This document shows positions 31,509 through 41,000 of a DNA stretch of 64,000 bases, in pieces. Numbering within the stretch: position 1 is the first letter of the stretch; each line of letters opens with the position of its first letter. The notes under the pieces are model-generated. The model was not told the DNA's origin. It searched no databases and saw only the letters and a program-made list of their open reading frames with translations. Source of the stretch: Azospirillum doebereinerae (GTDB lineage: Bacteria > Pseudomonadota > Alphaproteobacteria > Azospirillales > Azospirillaceae); assembly GCF_003989665.1 (NCBI RefSeq), contig NZ_RZIJ01000001.1, positions 62,001 through 126,000 of the forward strand. The letters are read 5' to 3'. The translations under genes and the position numbers were made by a program.

Positions 31509-33524
31509 TTAAGCCAGCGGCGCCGTGGCGGCGGCGAGCCAGACGGCGTCCTCCGCGTCCAGCCGGGGCGTCAGCGCCTCGCGCACGCGGGCGTGGTAGG
31601 CGTCGATCCAGTTCCGCTCGTCCAAGGTCAGCAGCGCTGTCTCGATCAGCGCGCGGTCGATGGGGGCCAGCGTCAGCGGCTCGAAGCCCAGCATCGGCCG
31701 TTCCGCGCCAGCCACCTCGACCGGCTCGACCACCACGAGATTCTCGATGCGGATGCCGTACTCCCCGGTCTTGTAGTAGCCCGGCTCGTTGGACAGGATC
31801 ATGCCGGGTTGCAGGGCCACCGTGTTACCGATCTTGGAGATCCGTTGCGGCCCCTCGTGCACCGACAGGAAGCTGCCGACGCCGTGGCCGGTGCCGTGGT
31901 CGTAGTCCAGCCCCGCCGCCCACAACGGCAGCCGGGCCAGCGCGTCAAGCTGCGACCCGGTCGTCCCCTTGGGGAACCGCGCGGTGGACAGCGCGATGTG
32001 GCCCTTCAGCACGCGGGTGAAACGGTCACGCATCTCGGCGCCGGGGGTACCGACCGCCAGCGTGCGGGTGACGTCGGTGGTGCCGTCGAGATATTGGGCG
32101 CCGCTGTCGAGCAGGAACAGGCTGTCGGGGTCGAGCCGGCGGTCGGTCTCCGGCGTGACGCGGTAATGGACGATGGCGCCGTTCGGCCCGGCCCCGGCGA
32201 TGGTCTCGAAGCTGAGGCCCTGGAACCGCTCGTTGCCGCGCCGGAAGGCCAGCAGTTGCTCGGCGGCGGCGGTCTCGGTCAACTCGCCCCTCGGGGCCTC
32301 CTGGGAGAACCAGCGCAGGAAGCGCACCAGCGCCACGCCGTCGCGGGCGTGGGCGGCGCGGGTGCCGGCCAGCTCCGCCGCGTTCTTGCACGCCTTGGGC
32401 AGCGCGCAAGGGTCGGTCTCGCGCTCCACCTTCGCCCCGGCCATGTGCAGGCGGTCGACGATCCAGGCCGAGGTGCAGGACGGGTCGGCCAGCACCCGCG
32501 CGGACCCGCGCGCCACGGCGTCGAGCGCCGGGCCGAACTCCGCCAACGGACGCACGCGCACCTGGGGGCCCAGATGGGCGGCGGTGCGGGGCGCCAGCTT
32601 GCGCGGGTCGAGGAACAGTTCCACCGCGCCGTCGTCGGCGAGGATGGCGAAGGACAGCGGCAGCGGCGTGCAGGGCACATCGGCGCCCCGGATGTTCAGC
32701 AGCCACGCGACGCTGTCGGGCTGGGTCAGCACGGCAGCGGCGATGCCCTTGGCCGACAGTTCCCCGGCGATGCGGGCGCGCTTGTCGGCCGAGCCGTCGC
32801 CGGTGAAGGCGGCGTCCTGCGGCACCACCGGCGCCAGCGGGGCCGGCGGCTGATCGGGCCACACGGAATCGAGCGGGTTGTCCTCGCAGGCGATCATCAG
32901 GATGCCGGCGCGCTCCAGGGCGGCGCGGGTCTTCTCCACCCAGCCGATGGTGTGCAGCCAGGGATCGTAGCCGAGCCGCGCGCCGTCGGGCAGCGCGTCG
33001 ATCACCCAGTCGGCCAGCGGATCCTCGACGAGGTGCCTGTAGTCGTAGAGGGCGGCCGGGACCTCGGTCCGGACCTGGAGGGTGTAGCGGCCGTCGACGA
33101 AGATCGCGGCGCGGTCGGCGGTGACCACCGCGTTGCCGGCCGAGCCGTTGAACCCGGTCAGCCACGCCAGACGCTGGGCGCGCGGGGGCACGTATTCGCC
33201 CTGATGCTCGTCGCCGCGCGGAATCACGAAGCCGTCGAGGCCACGGCGTTTCAGCGCGCCGCGCAGGGCGGCCAGCCGGGCGGCGGCGTCGGGCGGGGTG
33301 TTGGTCTCCGCCGACGCGAGAGCGGCCTTGAGTGCCTGGAGCTGGTCGATCAGCGGGGCCGGCAGGGAATCCCCCACCAGTTCGAGCCACGCGGCGGGAT
33401 CCTCTCCCTCCGGCGCCGCCAGCACGCCGGCCGCGAGCGCCCGGATGTCGGTGGGCGTGTGGCCGATGCCGGCCTCGGTCAACAGGGAAGCGAGGGCGTC
33501 GTCGCCGCGATACGCGCTGGGCAC
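31509..33524 (-). CDS. aminopeptidase P family (M24B) Xaa-Pro peptidase
   Basis: Metallopeptidase that removes N-terminal residues preceding proline. The 671 aa form has two creatinase-like N-terminal domains (from about 75) and a C-terminal pita-bread domain. Metal ligands are visible: Asp in LLDSGAQYLDG, Asp in TTDVTRT, His in GTGHGVG, and Glu in SNEPGYY and RIENLV. It starts at GTG 33524 with a GGAG site. The first ~65 residues form an extra helical extension. This long form resembles eukaryotic-type X-prolyl aminopeptidases more than E. coli PepP. Confidence 0.92.
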   Translation of the reverse strand: MPSAYRGDDALASLLTEAGIGHTPTDIRALAAGVLAAPEGEDPAAWLELVGDSLPAPLIDQLQALKAALASAETNTPPDAAARLAALRGALKRRGLDGFVIPRGDEHQGEYVPPRAQRLAWLTGFNGSAGNAVVTADRAAIFVDGRYTLQVRTEVPAALYDYRHLVEDPLADWVIDALPDGARLGYDPWLHTIGWVEKTRAALERAGILMIACEDNPLDSVWPDQPPAPLAPVVPQDAAFTGDGSADKRARIAGELSAKGIAAAVLTQPDSVAWLLNIRGADVPCTPLPLSFAILADDGAVELFLDPRKLAPRTAAHLGPQVRVRPLAEFGPALDAVARGSARVLADPSCTSAWIVDRLHMAGAKVERETDPCALPKACKNAAELAGTRAAHARDGVALVRFLRWFSQEAPRGELTETAAAEQLLAFRRGNERFQGLSFETIAGAGPNGAIVHYRVTPETDRRLDPDSLFLLDSGAQYLDGTTDVTRTLAVGTPGAEMRDRFTRVLKGHIALSTARFPKGTTGSQLDALARLPLWAAGLDYDHGTGHGVGSFLSVHEGPQRISKIGNTVALQPGMILSNEPGYYKTGEYGIRIENLVVVEPVEVAGAERPMLGFEPLTLAPIDRALIETALLTLDERNWIDAYHARVREALTPRLDAEDAVWLAAATAPLA

Positions 33525-33612
33525 GGGGGAGTGCTCCTTCGAGGGATGGTTCCCCTAGGCTAGGCACCCCGCGCCACGCGCGCAAGCGGACGAACGGCGA
33601 TTGCCGGGACGC

Positions 33613-34083
33613 TCACACCGGCAGGCCGGTGTCCTCGGGCAGCCCCAGCCGCGCCAGCACCCGCTTGCGGGCCTCGCCCCGGTCGAGGTCGGAGACGTGC
33701 AGAAGGCCGCCGATGCGGCGCAGCAGGCTGGCTTCGAGGTCGTTCAACTGTCCGTCGGCGTAGGCGACCTCCCACAGCATCTCGACGATCCACAACCGCT
33801 GGTCGGGCGGGCAGCGCTCCATGATGACGGAGACGTAGCGGTGGTAGGGCGACGTGCCCTCGGTGTCGAAGACGGCGGCGGACAGCAGGTCCTGCGCCTC
33901 TTCCTCGCTCAGGTTGAAGCACCGGCGGGTGACGGCGAGGATGCGCTCGCGCTCGCTTTCGGTGATGGTGTTGTCGGTGCGGGCGGCCTCCACCAGCAGG
34001 GCGGCGGCGGCGGCGTGGACCGCGTCCTCCTCCCGCTCCGGGGCTTCGTCGCTGATGAAGAACGCCTTGATCCGGTTCAGCAT
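33613..34083 (-). CDS. TerB-like (TerB/DjlA N-terminal family) protein
   Basis: A 156 aa all-helical protein of the TerB fold. The AAAALLVEAARTDNTITESERERI segment and the later WEVAYADGQLNDLEASLLRRI segment are the two family repeats, each with the acidic D-x-x-x-x-x-x-E pattern proposed to bind metal. Cytoplasmic, no signal peptide. The role is unknown in most bacteria; a link to tellurite resistance cannot be inferred without other ter genes, which are absent here. Confidence 0.82.
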   Translation of the reverse strand: MLNRIKAFFISDEAPEREEDAVHAAAAALLVEAARTDNTITESERERILAVTRRCFNLSEEEAQDLLSAAVFDTEGTSPYHRYVSVIMERCPPDQRLWIVEMLWEVAYADGQLNDLEASLLRRIGGLLHVSDLDRGEARKRVLARLGLPEDTGLPV

Positions 34084-34148
34084 GTCGTCTTCCTCTGGGG
34101 GCCGCGCGGGCGCGATCCCAGAGGAAGTCGAAACGACGGGCTAAAGTT

Positions 34149-35042
34149 TCAACGCTTCACCACAAGAGTGGTCCATTCCCCAACCGGGATGCGCGCGACC
34201 AGACGCAGGCCCTGGTTGCGGTGGGCCTGGATGACGTGACGCTCCTGCCGGTTCAACAGCCCGGCCAGCACGGCGTAGCCGCCCTTCTTCAGATGACGGC
34301 GCAGCATCGGCGCCATGCGGGCCAGCGGGCGGGCCAGGATGTTCGCGGTGATCAGGGTGTAGGGCTTGTGCTGCCCGACGATGCGGGTGTGGTAGCCGTC
34401 GCCGCCGCGCGCCCGGATGCGGCCGGTCAGGCCGTTGATCGCGGCGTTGAGCTGGGTGACGCGCACCGCCTCCGGGTCGATGTCCACCGCCGTGACGGGG
34501 ACGCGCCAGCGCTTGGCCACCGCCAGCGCCAGGATGCCGGAGCCGCAGCCCATGTCGAGCGCGCCGCCCCGCCCACCGCGCGGCAGCTTGAGGTGGCGCG
34601 ACAGGCGGTCGAGCGCCTGGAGGCAGCCGTTGGTCGAGCCGTGCTCCCCCGTGCCGAAGGCGGTGGCGGCGTCCACCAGCAGCGCGATGCTGCCGGCCGG
34701 AACCGTGCCCTCATGGTGCGAGCCATGGACGAAGAAGCGCCCGGCGCGGATCGGCGGGAAGCCCTGGTAGCTGTGCGAGACCCAGTCGATGGGGGGCAGC
34801 CGCTCGATGATCAGCTTGGGCTCGGGGATGCCCACGGCCTCCGCCAGCACGGCGACGCGCGAGGCGAGGCGGGCCTCGTCGGGGGGCGACTGGTCCGTGG
34901 CCTCGACCAGCCAGTCGCCGCCGTCCTCCTCCAACTCGAAGGTCGAGACCGCGTCGGCGTGATCGCCCACCGCCTCGGCGAATGCCGGAGCGTGGACCTC
35001 GGGAACGACGAGCGCGATGCGCCAGAGCACGGAGGGGGACAT
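34149..35042 (-). CDS. prmA: ribosomal protein L11 methyltransferase PrmA
   Basis: SAM-dependent methyltransferase that trimethylates ribosomal protein L11. The 297 aa protein has the N-terminal substrate domain, then AFGTGEHGSTNGCL, SAM motif I in LDMGCGSGILALA, motif II around VTAVDIDPEAV and the NILA catalytic segment (TANILARPL). Neighbouring genes are unrelated, so it is probably transcribed alone or with the TerB-like gene. Confidence 0.92.
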   Translation of the reverse strand: MSPSVLWRIALVVPEVHAPAFAEAVGDHADAVSTFELEEDGGDWLVEATDQSPPDEARLASRVAVLAEAVGIPEPKLIIERLPPIDWVSHSYQGFPPIRAGRFFVHGSHHEGTVPAGSIALLVDAATAFGTGEHGSTNGCLQALDRLSRHLKLPRGGRGGALDMGCGSGILALAVAKRWRVPVTAVDIDPEAVRVTQLNAAINGLTGRIRARGGDGYHTRIVGQHKPYTLITANILARPLARMAPMLRRHLKKGGYAVLAGLLNRQERHVIQAHRNQGLRLVARIPVGEWTTLVVKR

Positions 35043-35191
35043 AGGCGGGGCTTTCAGGGTAGAGCGCTTGGACGGTCCGGTTTTCTAACCGTGAAGGAAC
35101 CAAGACACAAAGACATTTCCAAAGGCGGGCCGCGACCGACCGTCGCCGGGCGGGCGGAGGCCCCGTCCGCCGCTCCCGCCACCCCTCCTCC

Positions 35192-36421
35192 TCACCGCAT
35201 CGACAACCGGTCCGCGATGTCGTGCATGCCCTGGTCGCGCAAAACCGTCTGGCGGTGCCGCAGCATCCGGCGGTCCAGCGCCTTGCTCATCGCGGCGCCG
35301 CCCAGCAGCCGCCCGTCGGCGCCGGTCAGCCGCTCGGTGATCGTGCGGAGCAGCGCGCCCTCGGTCTTCGGGTCGCGGCGGTCGAGCGGCTGGTCGCCGG
35401 CCAGCGCCTGACGCAGACGGTCGATCAGGACGATCCGGCTCAGCGGCGCCCGCTCGCGTATCGCCAGATCGCACAGCCGCGTCAGGGCGGAGGACGGCGG
35501 GGCCCCCAGCAGGCCACCCGGCTCCGGGTCGCGGCCGTGCAGCGCGTCGGCCAGCGCGCAGAGTCCCATGGCGAGACTCGGCTGCTCGCCCAGCAGTTCC
35601 TTGAGCGTGTCGGCCGAACCGACGACGTCGGCGGCCACCCCGTCGAACAGCGCCAGATGCCGCGGCTCGGCGTTGTGCATCAGCACCAGGAGCTGTTCGA
35701 GCTTGCCCGGCAGCGTGCCGCCCTCGGCCAGATGCAGGGTCAGCAGCGACAGGAACAGGGTGTCGTGGCCACCCTCCCCCACCACGGCGTCGATGCGGCG
35801 GCTGGTGGCGTCGAGGTCGCGGTCGTCGAAGCCGGGCAGCCGCTTGCGCTCGGCCAGGAAATCCCGCGCGCGGGACGAGGCGGACACCACCAGCCCGCGC
35901 AGCACACGCACACGGTCCGGAACGGCGATGCCGTGCAGGTCGCCGTGGTGCCGGGCGACCGCGTGCACCGCCGCGCCGAGCAGCGCGCCCTGCTCCTCCA
36001 GCTTGCGGTAGGCCGGCCAGGAATGCAGAAGCTCGGTCGGGGTCAGGCGCTGGGCGTCAAGGAAGGGGCGCAGCAGCCGCCCGATGACCACCCGGCTCTC
36101 GAAGCCGTACAGGTCGTCGAGCGTCCGGCAGAACGGCGCGCCCTCCGCCGAGCCGCCGAGCACCAGCGCCTTCTTGACGCCCACCGGCACCTTCTTGTTC
36201 AGGATGACGGTTTCCAGGCTGAGGCCGGCCAACGTGCGGAACTTGACGACCTTGACCTCCTCCACCCCGCCGCCCGCCAGCTGCGAGCGGGCGCAGGACA
36301 GCGCCGCCTCCTGGTCGGTGAAGGCGCCCTCAATCTGCCAGCGGCCATCGCGACGGCTCTGCACCTCGTAACTGCTGCTGCCCTTGCCGAACACGGGAAC
36401 CGCCCCTCCATCCACGACCAT
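35192..36421 (-). CDS. large protein of unknown function
   Basis: A protein of about 409 aa with no family that I recognise. It appears soluble and mainly helical, with an N-terminal part that looks like a small beta domain (SYEVQSRRDGRWQIEGAF), then long Leu/Arg/Ala-rich helices and a positively charged C-terminus. The start is doubtful: ATG 36421 has no ribosome site, while a GTG 24-30 nt downstream, giving MFGKGSSSYEV, follows GGAGGGG at good spacing. The neighbours prmA and uvrD give no functional hint. Confidence 0.75.
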   Translation of the reverse strand: MVVDGGAVPVFGKGSSSYEVQSRRDGRWQIEGAFTDQEAALSCARSQLAGGGVEEVKVVKFRTLAGLSLETVILNKKVPVGVKKALVLGGSAEGAPFCRTLDDLYGFESRVVIGRLLRPFLDAQRLTPTELLHSWPAYRKLEEQGALLGAAVHAVARHHGDLHGIAVPDRVRVLRGLVVSASSRARDFLAERKRLPGFDDRDLDATSRRIDAVVGEGGHDTLFLSLLTLHLAEGGTLPGKLEQLLVLMHNAEPRHLALFDGVAADVVGSADTLKELLGEQPSLAMGLCALADALHGRDPEPGGLLGAPPSSALTRLCDLAIRERAPLSRIVLIDRLRQALAGDQPLDRRDPKTEGALLRTITERLTGADGRLLGGAAMSKALDRRMLRHRQTVLRDQGMHDIADRLSMR

Positions 36422-36514
36422 TGCGCCAAGCCTGCCCCGGCGGTCGCCGGAACGCCTGTGACGGCCGTCACAGGCGGACGCTTCGTCGCAGCCGCCCCGC
36501 TTCCGCCGGGTCCG

Positions 36515-38842
36515 TCAGCCGGCCTTGTCGGCGGCGACCACGAAACTGTCCATGACCTTCTTGGTTCCGGACATCTCGAAATCGATCTCCAGCTTGTCCT
36601 GCTCCACCGCCACGACGGTGCCGTAGCCGAATTTCTGGTGGAACACCCGCTCCCCCTTGGCGAAGGGGGCGTTGGGGCGCGGGCGCGGGGCCACCGCGTA
36701 GGCGCCCTGGTCGAGCGTGATGGTCTTGGGCGCCGGGGCTTGGCGGGTCGAGCCGCGGAACTGGAAGCCGCCCCCTCCCCCGAAACCGCCGCCGAAGCCG
36801 CCGGCCGTGTCCCGGAACGTGCCGGCCCCGCCGCCACTGCCGGAGAACAGGCCGGGCGCCGCCTCGGTCTCGATGTCGTCCTTGGGCAGCTCGTCCACGA
36901 AGCGCGACGGCAGGGCGCTGACCCAGTTGCCGTAGAGCCGCCGGTTCGCCGCGTGGCTGACATAGGCCCGCTTGCGCGCGCGGGTCAGCCCAACATAGGC
37001 CAGCCGCCGCTCCTCCTCCAGCCCGGCGATGCCGGTCTCGTCCAGCGCGCGCTGGTTGGGGAACACGCCCTCCTCCCAGCCGGGCAGGAAGACGCGGTCG
37101 AACTCCAGCCCCTTGGCGCCGTGCAGGGTCATCACCGTCACCTGATCGACGCCGGCGGCCTCGGCGTTCTCCATCACCAGGGCGACGTGCTCCAGGAAGC
37201 CCGGCAGGTTCTCGAACTCCGCCATGGCGGTGACGAGTTCCTTCAGGTTCTCCAGCCGGCCGGGGGCTTCCGGAGTCTTGTCCTCCTGCCACATGCGGGT
37301 GTAGCCGCTCTCGTCCAGCACCATGCGGGCCAGATCGGTGTGGTGCAGGGTCTCCATCAGCGACCGCCAGCGGAAGAAGTCCTGCAGCAGGCCGCGCAGG
37401 GTGGCGCGCAGCTTGGGCTTCAGCTCGTCGGTCTCGGTCAGCGCCCAACCGGCCTCGGTCAGCGGAATGCCGCGCGCGCGCGCGGCGGTGTAGAGCGTCT
37501 GCATGGCCGCCGGGCCGACGCCGCGCTTGGGCAGGTTGACGATCCGCTCGAAGGCCAGATCATCGTCGGGCGAGTTGACCACCCGGAAATAGGCCATCGC
37601 GTCGCGGATTTCCTGCCGCTCGTAGAAGCGCGGACCGCCCAGCACCTTGTAGGGCAGGCCAAGGGTGATGAAGCGCTCCTCGAACTCGCGGGTCTGGAAG
37701 CCGGCGCGGACCAGCACGGCGATCTGCGCCAGCGAGGTGCCCTTGCGCTGGAGGGTCTCGATCTCGTCGCCGACCCAGCGGGCCTCCTCCTCGCCGTCCC
37801 AGACGGCCTTGACGCGGACCGGCTCGCCGCCGTCGGCCTGGGTCCACAGCGTCTTGCCGAGCCGCCCCTGGTTGTTGGCGATCAGCCCCGAGGCGGCGGC
37901 CAGGATGTGGCCGGTCGAGCGGTAGTTCTGCTCCAGCTTGACGATCTTGGCGCCGGGGAAATCGGTCTCGAAGCGCAGGATGTTGCCGATCTCGGCGCCG
38001 CGCCACGCGTAGATCGACTGGTCCTCGTCGCCGACGCAGCAGATGTTCTTGTTGGCCTGCGACAGGATGCGCAGCCACAGATACTGCGCGACGTTGGTGT
38101 CCTGGTACTCGTCCACCAGCAGGTATCTGAACTTGCGGTGATACTCGGCCAGCACGTCGGGGTGCTTCTGGAAGACCGTGATGTTGTGCAGCAGCAGGTC
38201 GCCGAAGTCGCAGGCGTTCAGCGTGCGCAGCCGGTCCTGGTAGGCGCGGTAGATCGCCACCACCCGCCCGCCGGCCACGTCGCCGCCGTCGCCGTCGTTC
38301 AGCCGGTCGGGCGTCAGCGCCCGGTCCTTCCAACGCTCGATGGCGCCCAGCACCTGGCGGGCCGGCCATTTCTTCGAATCGACGTTCTCGGCCTCCAGCA
38401 ACTGCTTGATGAGGCGCACCTGGTCGTCGGTGTCGAGGATGGTGAAGTTCGATTTCAGCCCGACCAGTTCGGCGTGGCGGCGCAGGATGCGGGCGGCCAG
38501 CGCGTGGAAGGTGCCGAGCCACCAGCCCTCCGGCTCGATCCCGACCAGCTTGGCGACGCGCTCGCGCATCTCGCGGGCGGCCTTGTTGGTGAAGGTCACC
38601 GCCAGGATCTGGAAGGCCGCCGCCCGCCGCGTCATCAGCAGATGGGCCAGCCGGGTGGTCAGCACGCGCGTCTTGCCGGTCCCGGCCCCGGCCAGCACCA
38701 GCACCGGACCGTCCAGGGCCTCCACCGCCTCGCGCTGCGACGGGTTCAGCCCGTCGAGATAGGCGAAGCGCTGGGCCGGCGTGGGAAACGCGTCGGCGGG
38801 GGCGGCGTTGCTGAGCGGATCGTCGTCGAAATGGTCGGACAT
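36515..38842 (-). CDS. uvrD: ATP-dependent DNA helicase UvrD/PcrA type
   Basis: Superfamily 1A 3'-5' helicase acting in excision and mismatch repair. The ATG at 38842 has a strong AGGAGAAAG site and gives 775 aa; the open frame upstream is not needed. Helicase motifs are in order: Walker A AGAGTGKT, Ia FTNKAAREM, II LVDEYQDTN, III GDEDQSIYAWRGA, IV near KIVKLEQNYRS, V TLHGAKGLEF and VI YVGLTRARKRAYV. The C-terminus has a Tudor-like tail after a Gly/Phe-rich linker (FGGGFGGGGGF). Confidence 0.95.
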   Translation of the reverse strand: MSDHFDDDPLSNAAPADAFPTPAQRFAYLDGLNPSQREAVEALDGPVLVLAGAGTGKTRVLTTRLAHLLMTRRAAAFQILAVTFTNKAAREMRERVAKLVGIEPEGWWLGTFHALAARILRRHAELVGLKSNFTILDTDDQVRLIKQLLEAENVDSKKWPARQVLGAIERWKDRALTPDRLNDGDGGDVAGGRVVAIYRAYQDRLRTLNACDFGDLLLHNITVFQKHPDVLAEYHRKFRYLLVDEYQDTNVAQYLWLRILSQANKNICCVGDEDQSIYAWRGAEIGNILRFETDFPGAKIVKLEQNYRSTGHILAAASGLIANNQGRLGKTLWTQADGGEPVRVKAVWDGEEEARWVGDEIETLQRKGTSLAQIAVLVRAGFQTREFEERFITLGLPYKVLGGPRFYERQEIRDAMAYFRVVNSPDDDLAFERIVNLPKRGVGPAAMQTLYTAARARGIPLTEAGWALTETDELKPKLRATLRGLLQDFFRWRSLMETLHHTDLARMVLDESGYTRMWQEDKTPEAPGRLENLKELVTAMAEFENLPGFLEHVALVMENAEAAGVDQVTVMTLHGAKGLEFDRVFLPGWEEGVFPNQRALDETGIAGLEEERRLAYVGLTRARKRAYVSHAANRRLYGNWVSALPSRFVDELPKDDIETEAAPGLFSGSGGGAGTFRDTAGGFGGGFGGGGGFQFRGSTRQAPAPKTITLDQGAYAVAPRPRPNAPFAKGERVFHQKFGYGTVVAVEQDKLEIDFEMSGTKKVMDSFVVAADKAG

Positions 38843-39378
38843 GGGAAAGCTTTCTCCTGCGGCGGGACCGTATATAGCACGCGCGCGCCGCGACCGAAGC
38901 CCATCCGCGCCCCTCCACGCGGGGGCGACCCGCCGCAGGCCGTCCCCCCCGAACCCGGACGAACGGCCGAGGCCAGTGCCTATGCCTTCATCGTCCAACG
39001 GTCGAGGCGCAGCATCCACGTCCTAGAGCGCGTGGACGGCAAATCACGGTCGATTACCGTACAGTCATTTTTCAGACAAACGCCGCATCCATGGCCAAAA
39101 CCCCATTTCTGTCACAACACGTTATTCCCATATAGGCGTGCGACCTTTTTCTCTTCGGCACCTCGTCTTAGTTCCGCTTAGGGCATATGCCCATTGCCGG
39201 ACGCGATTTTTACCTTAGAGAAATTTTGCAACGCGCAAATCGGGGGTATGTTCGGTGCAGATCGTGGCACCCCCGGAACCGAACGGTCAGGCGCAAGGCG
39301 CCGAACGGAACGGAGGGGATGACACCGAAGCGTCACCCGGCGCGACATTCGGAACGGAACATAAGGCGGGCAGCGACC
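38843..39378. other. 536-bp regulatory-looking gap between uvrD and a response regulator gene
   Basis: No convincing coding region. The middle (about 39050-39240) is clearly more AT-rich than the rest. It includes the perfect palindrome GGGCATATGCCC (39181-39192) and inverted repeats CGGGGGT/ACCCCCG around 39240-39275. It probably carries divergent promoters and operators for uvrD and the regulator. Confidence 0.5.
39181..39192. promoter_or_regulatory. perfect palindrome GGGCATATGCCC
   Basis: A 12-bp perfect palindrome in the AT-rich part of the gap, 187 bp upstream of the response regulator start. Perfect dyads of this length often bind dimeric regulators; which protein is unknown. Confidence 0.35.
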
Positions 39379-40059
39379 ATGGATGCCATCAACGTTTTCC
39401 TCATCGATGCGAACAAGCTTTTCCGTGAAGGCATGAAGCGTCTGTTCGAAGGCACCCCCTTCACCGTGGTCGGCGAGGCCGGAAACCTGCGCGAAGGCCT
39501 GTCGGCGGTGAACGCCGGGGAGGCCGCCCCGCACATGATCCTGGTTGACCTGCCGAGCGGCGTGGACGAGGACGTGGAGGCGATGCGCAACGTGCGCGAG
39601 CAGCACCCGGAGATCAAGACCGTCATCCTGACCACCGACCTGGACACCCGCCGCCTGTCGGCCGCGCTGGGCGCCGGGGCCGGCGGCTATCTGCTGAAGG
39701 ACATCGCTTGCGAGGCGCTGATGCAGTCGCTCAAGCTGGTGATGATGGGCGAGAAGGTGTTCCCGACCCATCTGGCCGCCCTGCTGGTCAGCGGCCGCAC
39801 CGACGACCTGGGCGCCGAGCTTCCGACCCGCCGCAAGGGCCTGTCGCAGCGCGAGGTGCAGATCCTGCGCTGCCTGCTGAACGGCAACAGCAACAAGATG
39901 ATCGCCAACCACCTGAGCATCACCGAGGCGACGGTGAAGGTCCACCTCAAGAGCCTGCTGCGCAAGATCAACGCCTCCAACCGCACCCAGGCGGCGATCT
40001 GGGCGCTGAACAACGGCATCGGCGACCAGACGGCCGAGAACGTCGCCGCCACCGTCTGA
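39379..40059 (+). CDS. NarL/FixJ-type response regulator with altered acidic pocket
   Basis: A 226 aa regulator: receiver (about 4-120) and LuxR-type HTH (about 155-215, GLSQREVQILRCLLNGNSNK onward). The phospho-Asp57, Thr85/Thr86 and Lys107 are present, but the usual acidic pair near the N-terminus is Asp10-Ala11 (IDANKLFREG) instead of Asp-Asp, which may weaken magnesium binding or phosphorylation. The start is the ATG at 39379; the frame extends upstream to 39187 without support. No kinase is adjacent. A second related regulator follows 230 nt downstream. Confidence 0.9.
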   Translation: MDAINVFLIDANKLFREGMKRLFEGTPFTVVGEAGNLREGLSAVNAGEAAPHMILVDLPSGVDEDVEAMRNVREQHPEIKTVILTTDLDTRRLSAALGAGAGGYLLKDIACEALMQSLKLVMMGEKVFPTHLAALLVSGRTDDLGAELPTRRKGLSQREVQILRCLLNGNSNKMIANHLSITEATVKVHLKSLLRKINASNRTQAAIWALNNGIGDQTAENVAATV

Positions 40060-40289
40060 TAGGAAACGGGCGCGCGGGATGGATGGGGCGGAGAGCCCCG
40101 TCCCCGGCCCGCCGAAGCCTGGCCCCGGACCGTTCGCGTTTCGACACGACCAGGACGGGCATAGGGGGTCCGGCCTAAGACGAAAAGCGCACTACTGCGC
40201 GGATTCGGGGGCACTTATGTGAACGCATGGGCCGGACGGCCCAGCCAATTCGGCAACCCATCGACGCCTCACCTGTGGAAATGCCTGCG

Positions 40290-40973
40290 ATGAACGTGCT
40301 GATCGCTGACGATCACCTGCTGTTCCGCGACGGTCTGCGCCGGCTGCTGGCGCAATTCGACGACGACATGACCTTCTTCGAGGCCAGCACCTATGACGAG
40401 GTGCACGCGATGTGCGATGGGTCGCAGGAGTACGACCTGATCCTTCTCGACCTCGGCATGCCGGGCTGGACCAGCTTCGCGGCCTTGGGCGACATCCACG
40501 CCAGGCTGCCCAAGGCGCTTCTGGTCGTGGTGTCCGGCTCTGAACGGCGCTCCGACCTGTTGGCCGCGCTGGAGAACGGCGCCGCCGGCTTCATCCCGAA
40601 ATCCTCCAGCGCGAAGGTGCTGCTGGGCGCGCTGCAACTGGTGCTGGCCGGCGGAATCTATCTGCCCGAGCAGGCCATCCGGGGCGGCGACCGGCTCGAC
40701 ACCGGCCACGGTCATGTCCATGGCGTCAACGGGCACGCCCCGGAGGCGGTGGCCGACGATGGGCTGGGGGGCTTCGCCAACAGCAACGGCGACCAGTTGA
40801 CCCCCCGCCAGCGCGACGTGTTGACCCGCCTGCGCGACGGCAAATCCAACAAACAGATCGCCCACGAGCTGGGTCTGACCGAGGGAACGGTGAAGGTCCA
40901 CGTCACCGCGATCCTGCGGCATCTCGGCGTGCGCAACCGCACCCAGGCGGCGCTGACGGCGCAGAGCCTGTAG
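40290..40973 (+). CDS. NarL/FixJ-type response regulator
   Basis: A 227 aa two-domain regulator with intact receiver residues Asp7/Asp8, Asp54, Ser82 and Lys104, and a LuxR-type HTH near the C-terminus (LTPRQRDVLTRLRDGKSNKQ). The linker contains several His residues (GHGHVHGVNGH), a possible metal site. The ATG at 40290 follows GTGGAA; ATG 40281 is an alternative. Together with the previous gene it forms an orphan regulator pair; the cognate kinase is not in the window beyond the distant phytochrome. Confidence 0.9.
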   Translation: MNVLIADDHLLFRDGLRRLLAQFDDDMTFFEASTYDEVHAMCDGSQEYDLILLDLGMPGWTSFAALGDIHARLPKALLVVVSGSERRSDLLAALENGAAGFIPKSSSAKVLLGALQLVLAGGIYLPEQAIRGGDRLDTGHGHVHGVNGHAPEAVADDGLGGFANSNGDQLTPRQRDVLTRLRDGKSNKQIAHELGLTEGTVKVHVTAILRHLGVRNRTQAALTAQSL

Positions 40974-41000
40974 AAACTCCCGGCGTCAGGCCGTCCGCGC

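Noticed and set aside
33613..34083. Tellurite-resistance operon
   Set aside because: Only a TerB-fold gene is present; no other ter genes are near.
35222..39181. 1319-residue + strand open frame across the unknown gene and uvrD
   Set aside because: It spans two - strand genes and their gap; the Arg/Gln/His/Gly-rich product is an artefact of third-position GC.
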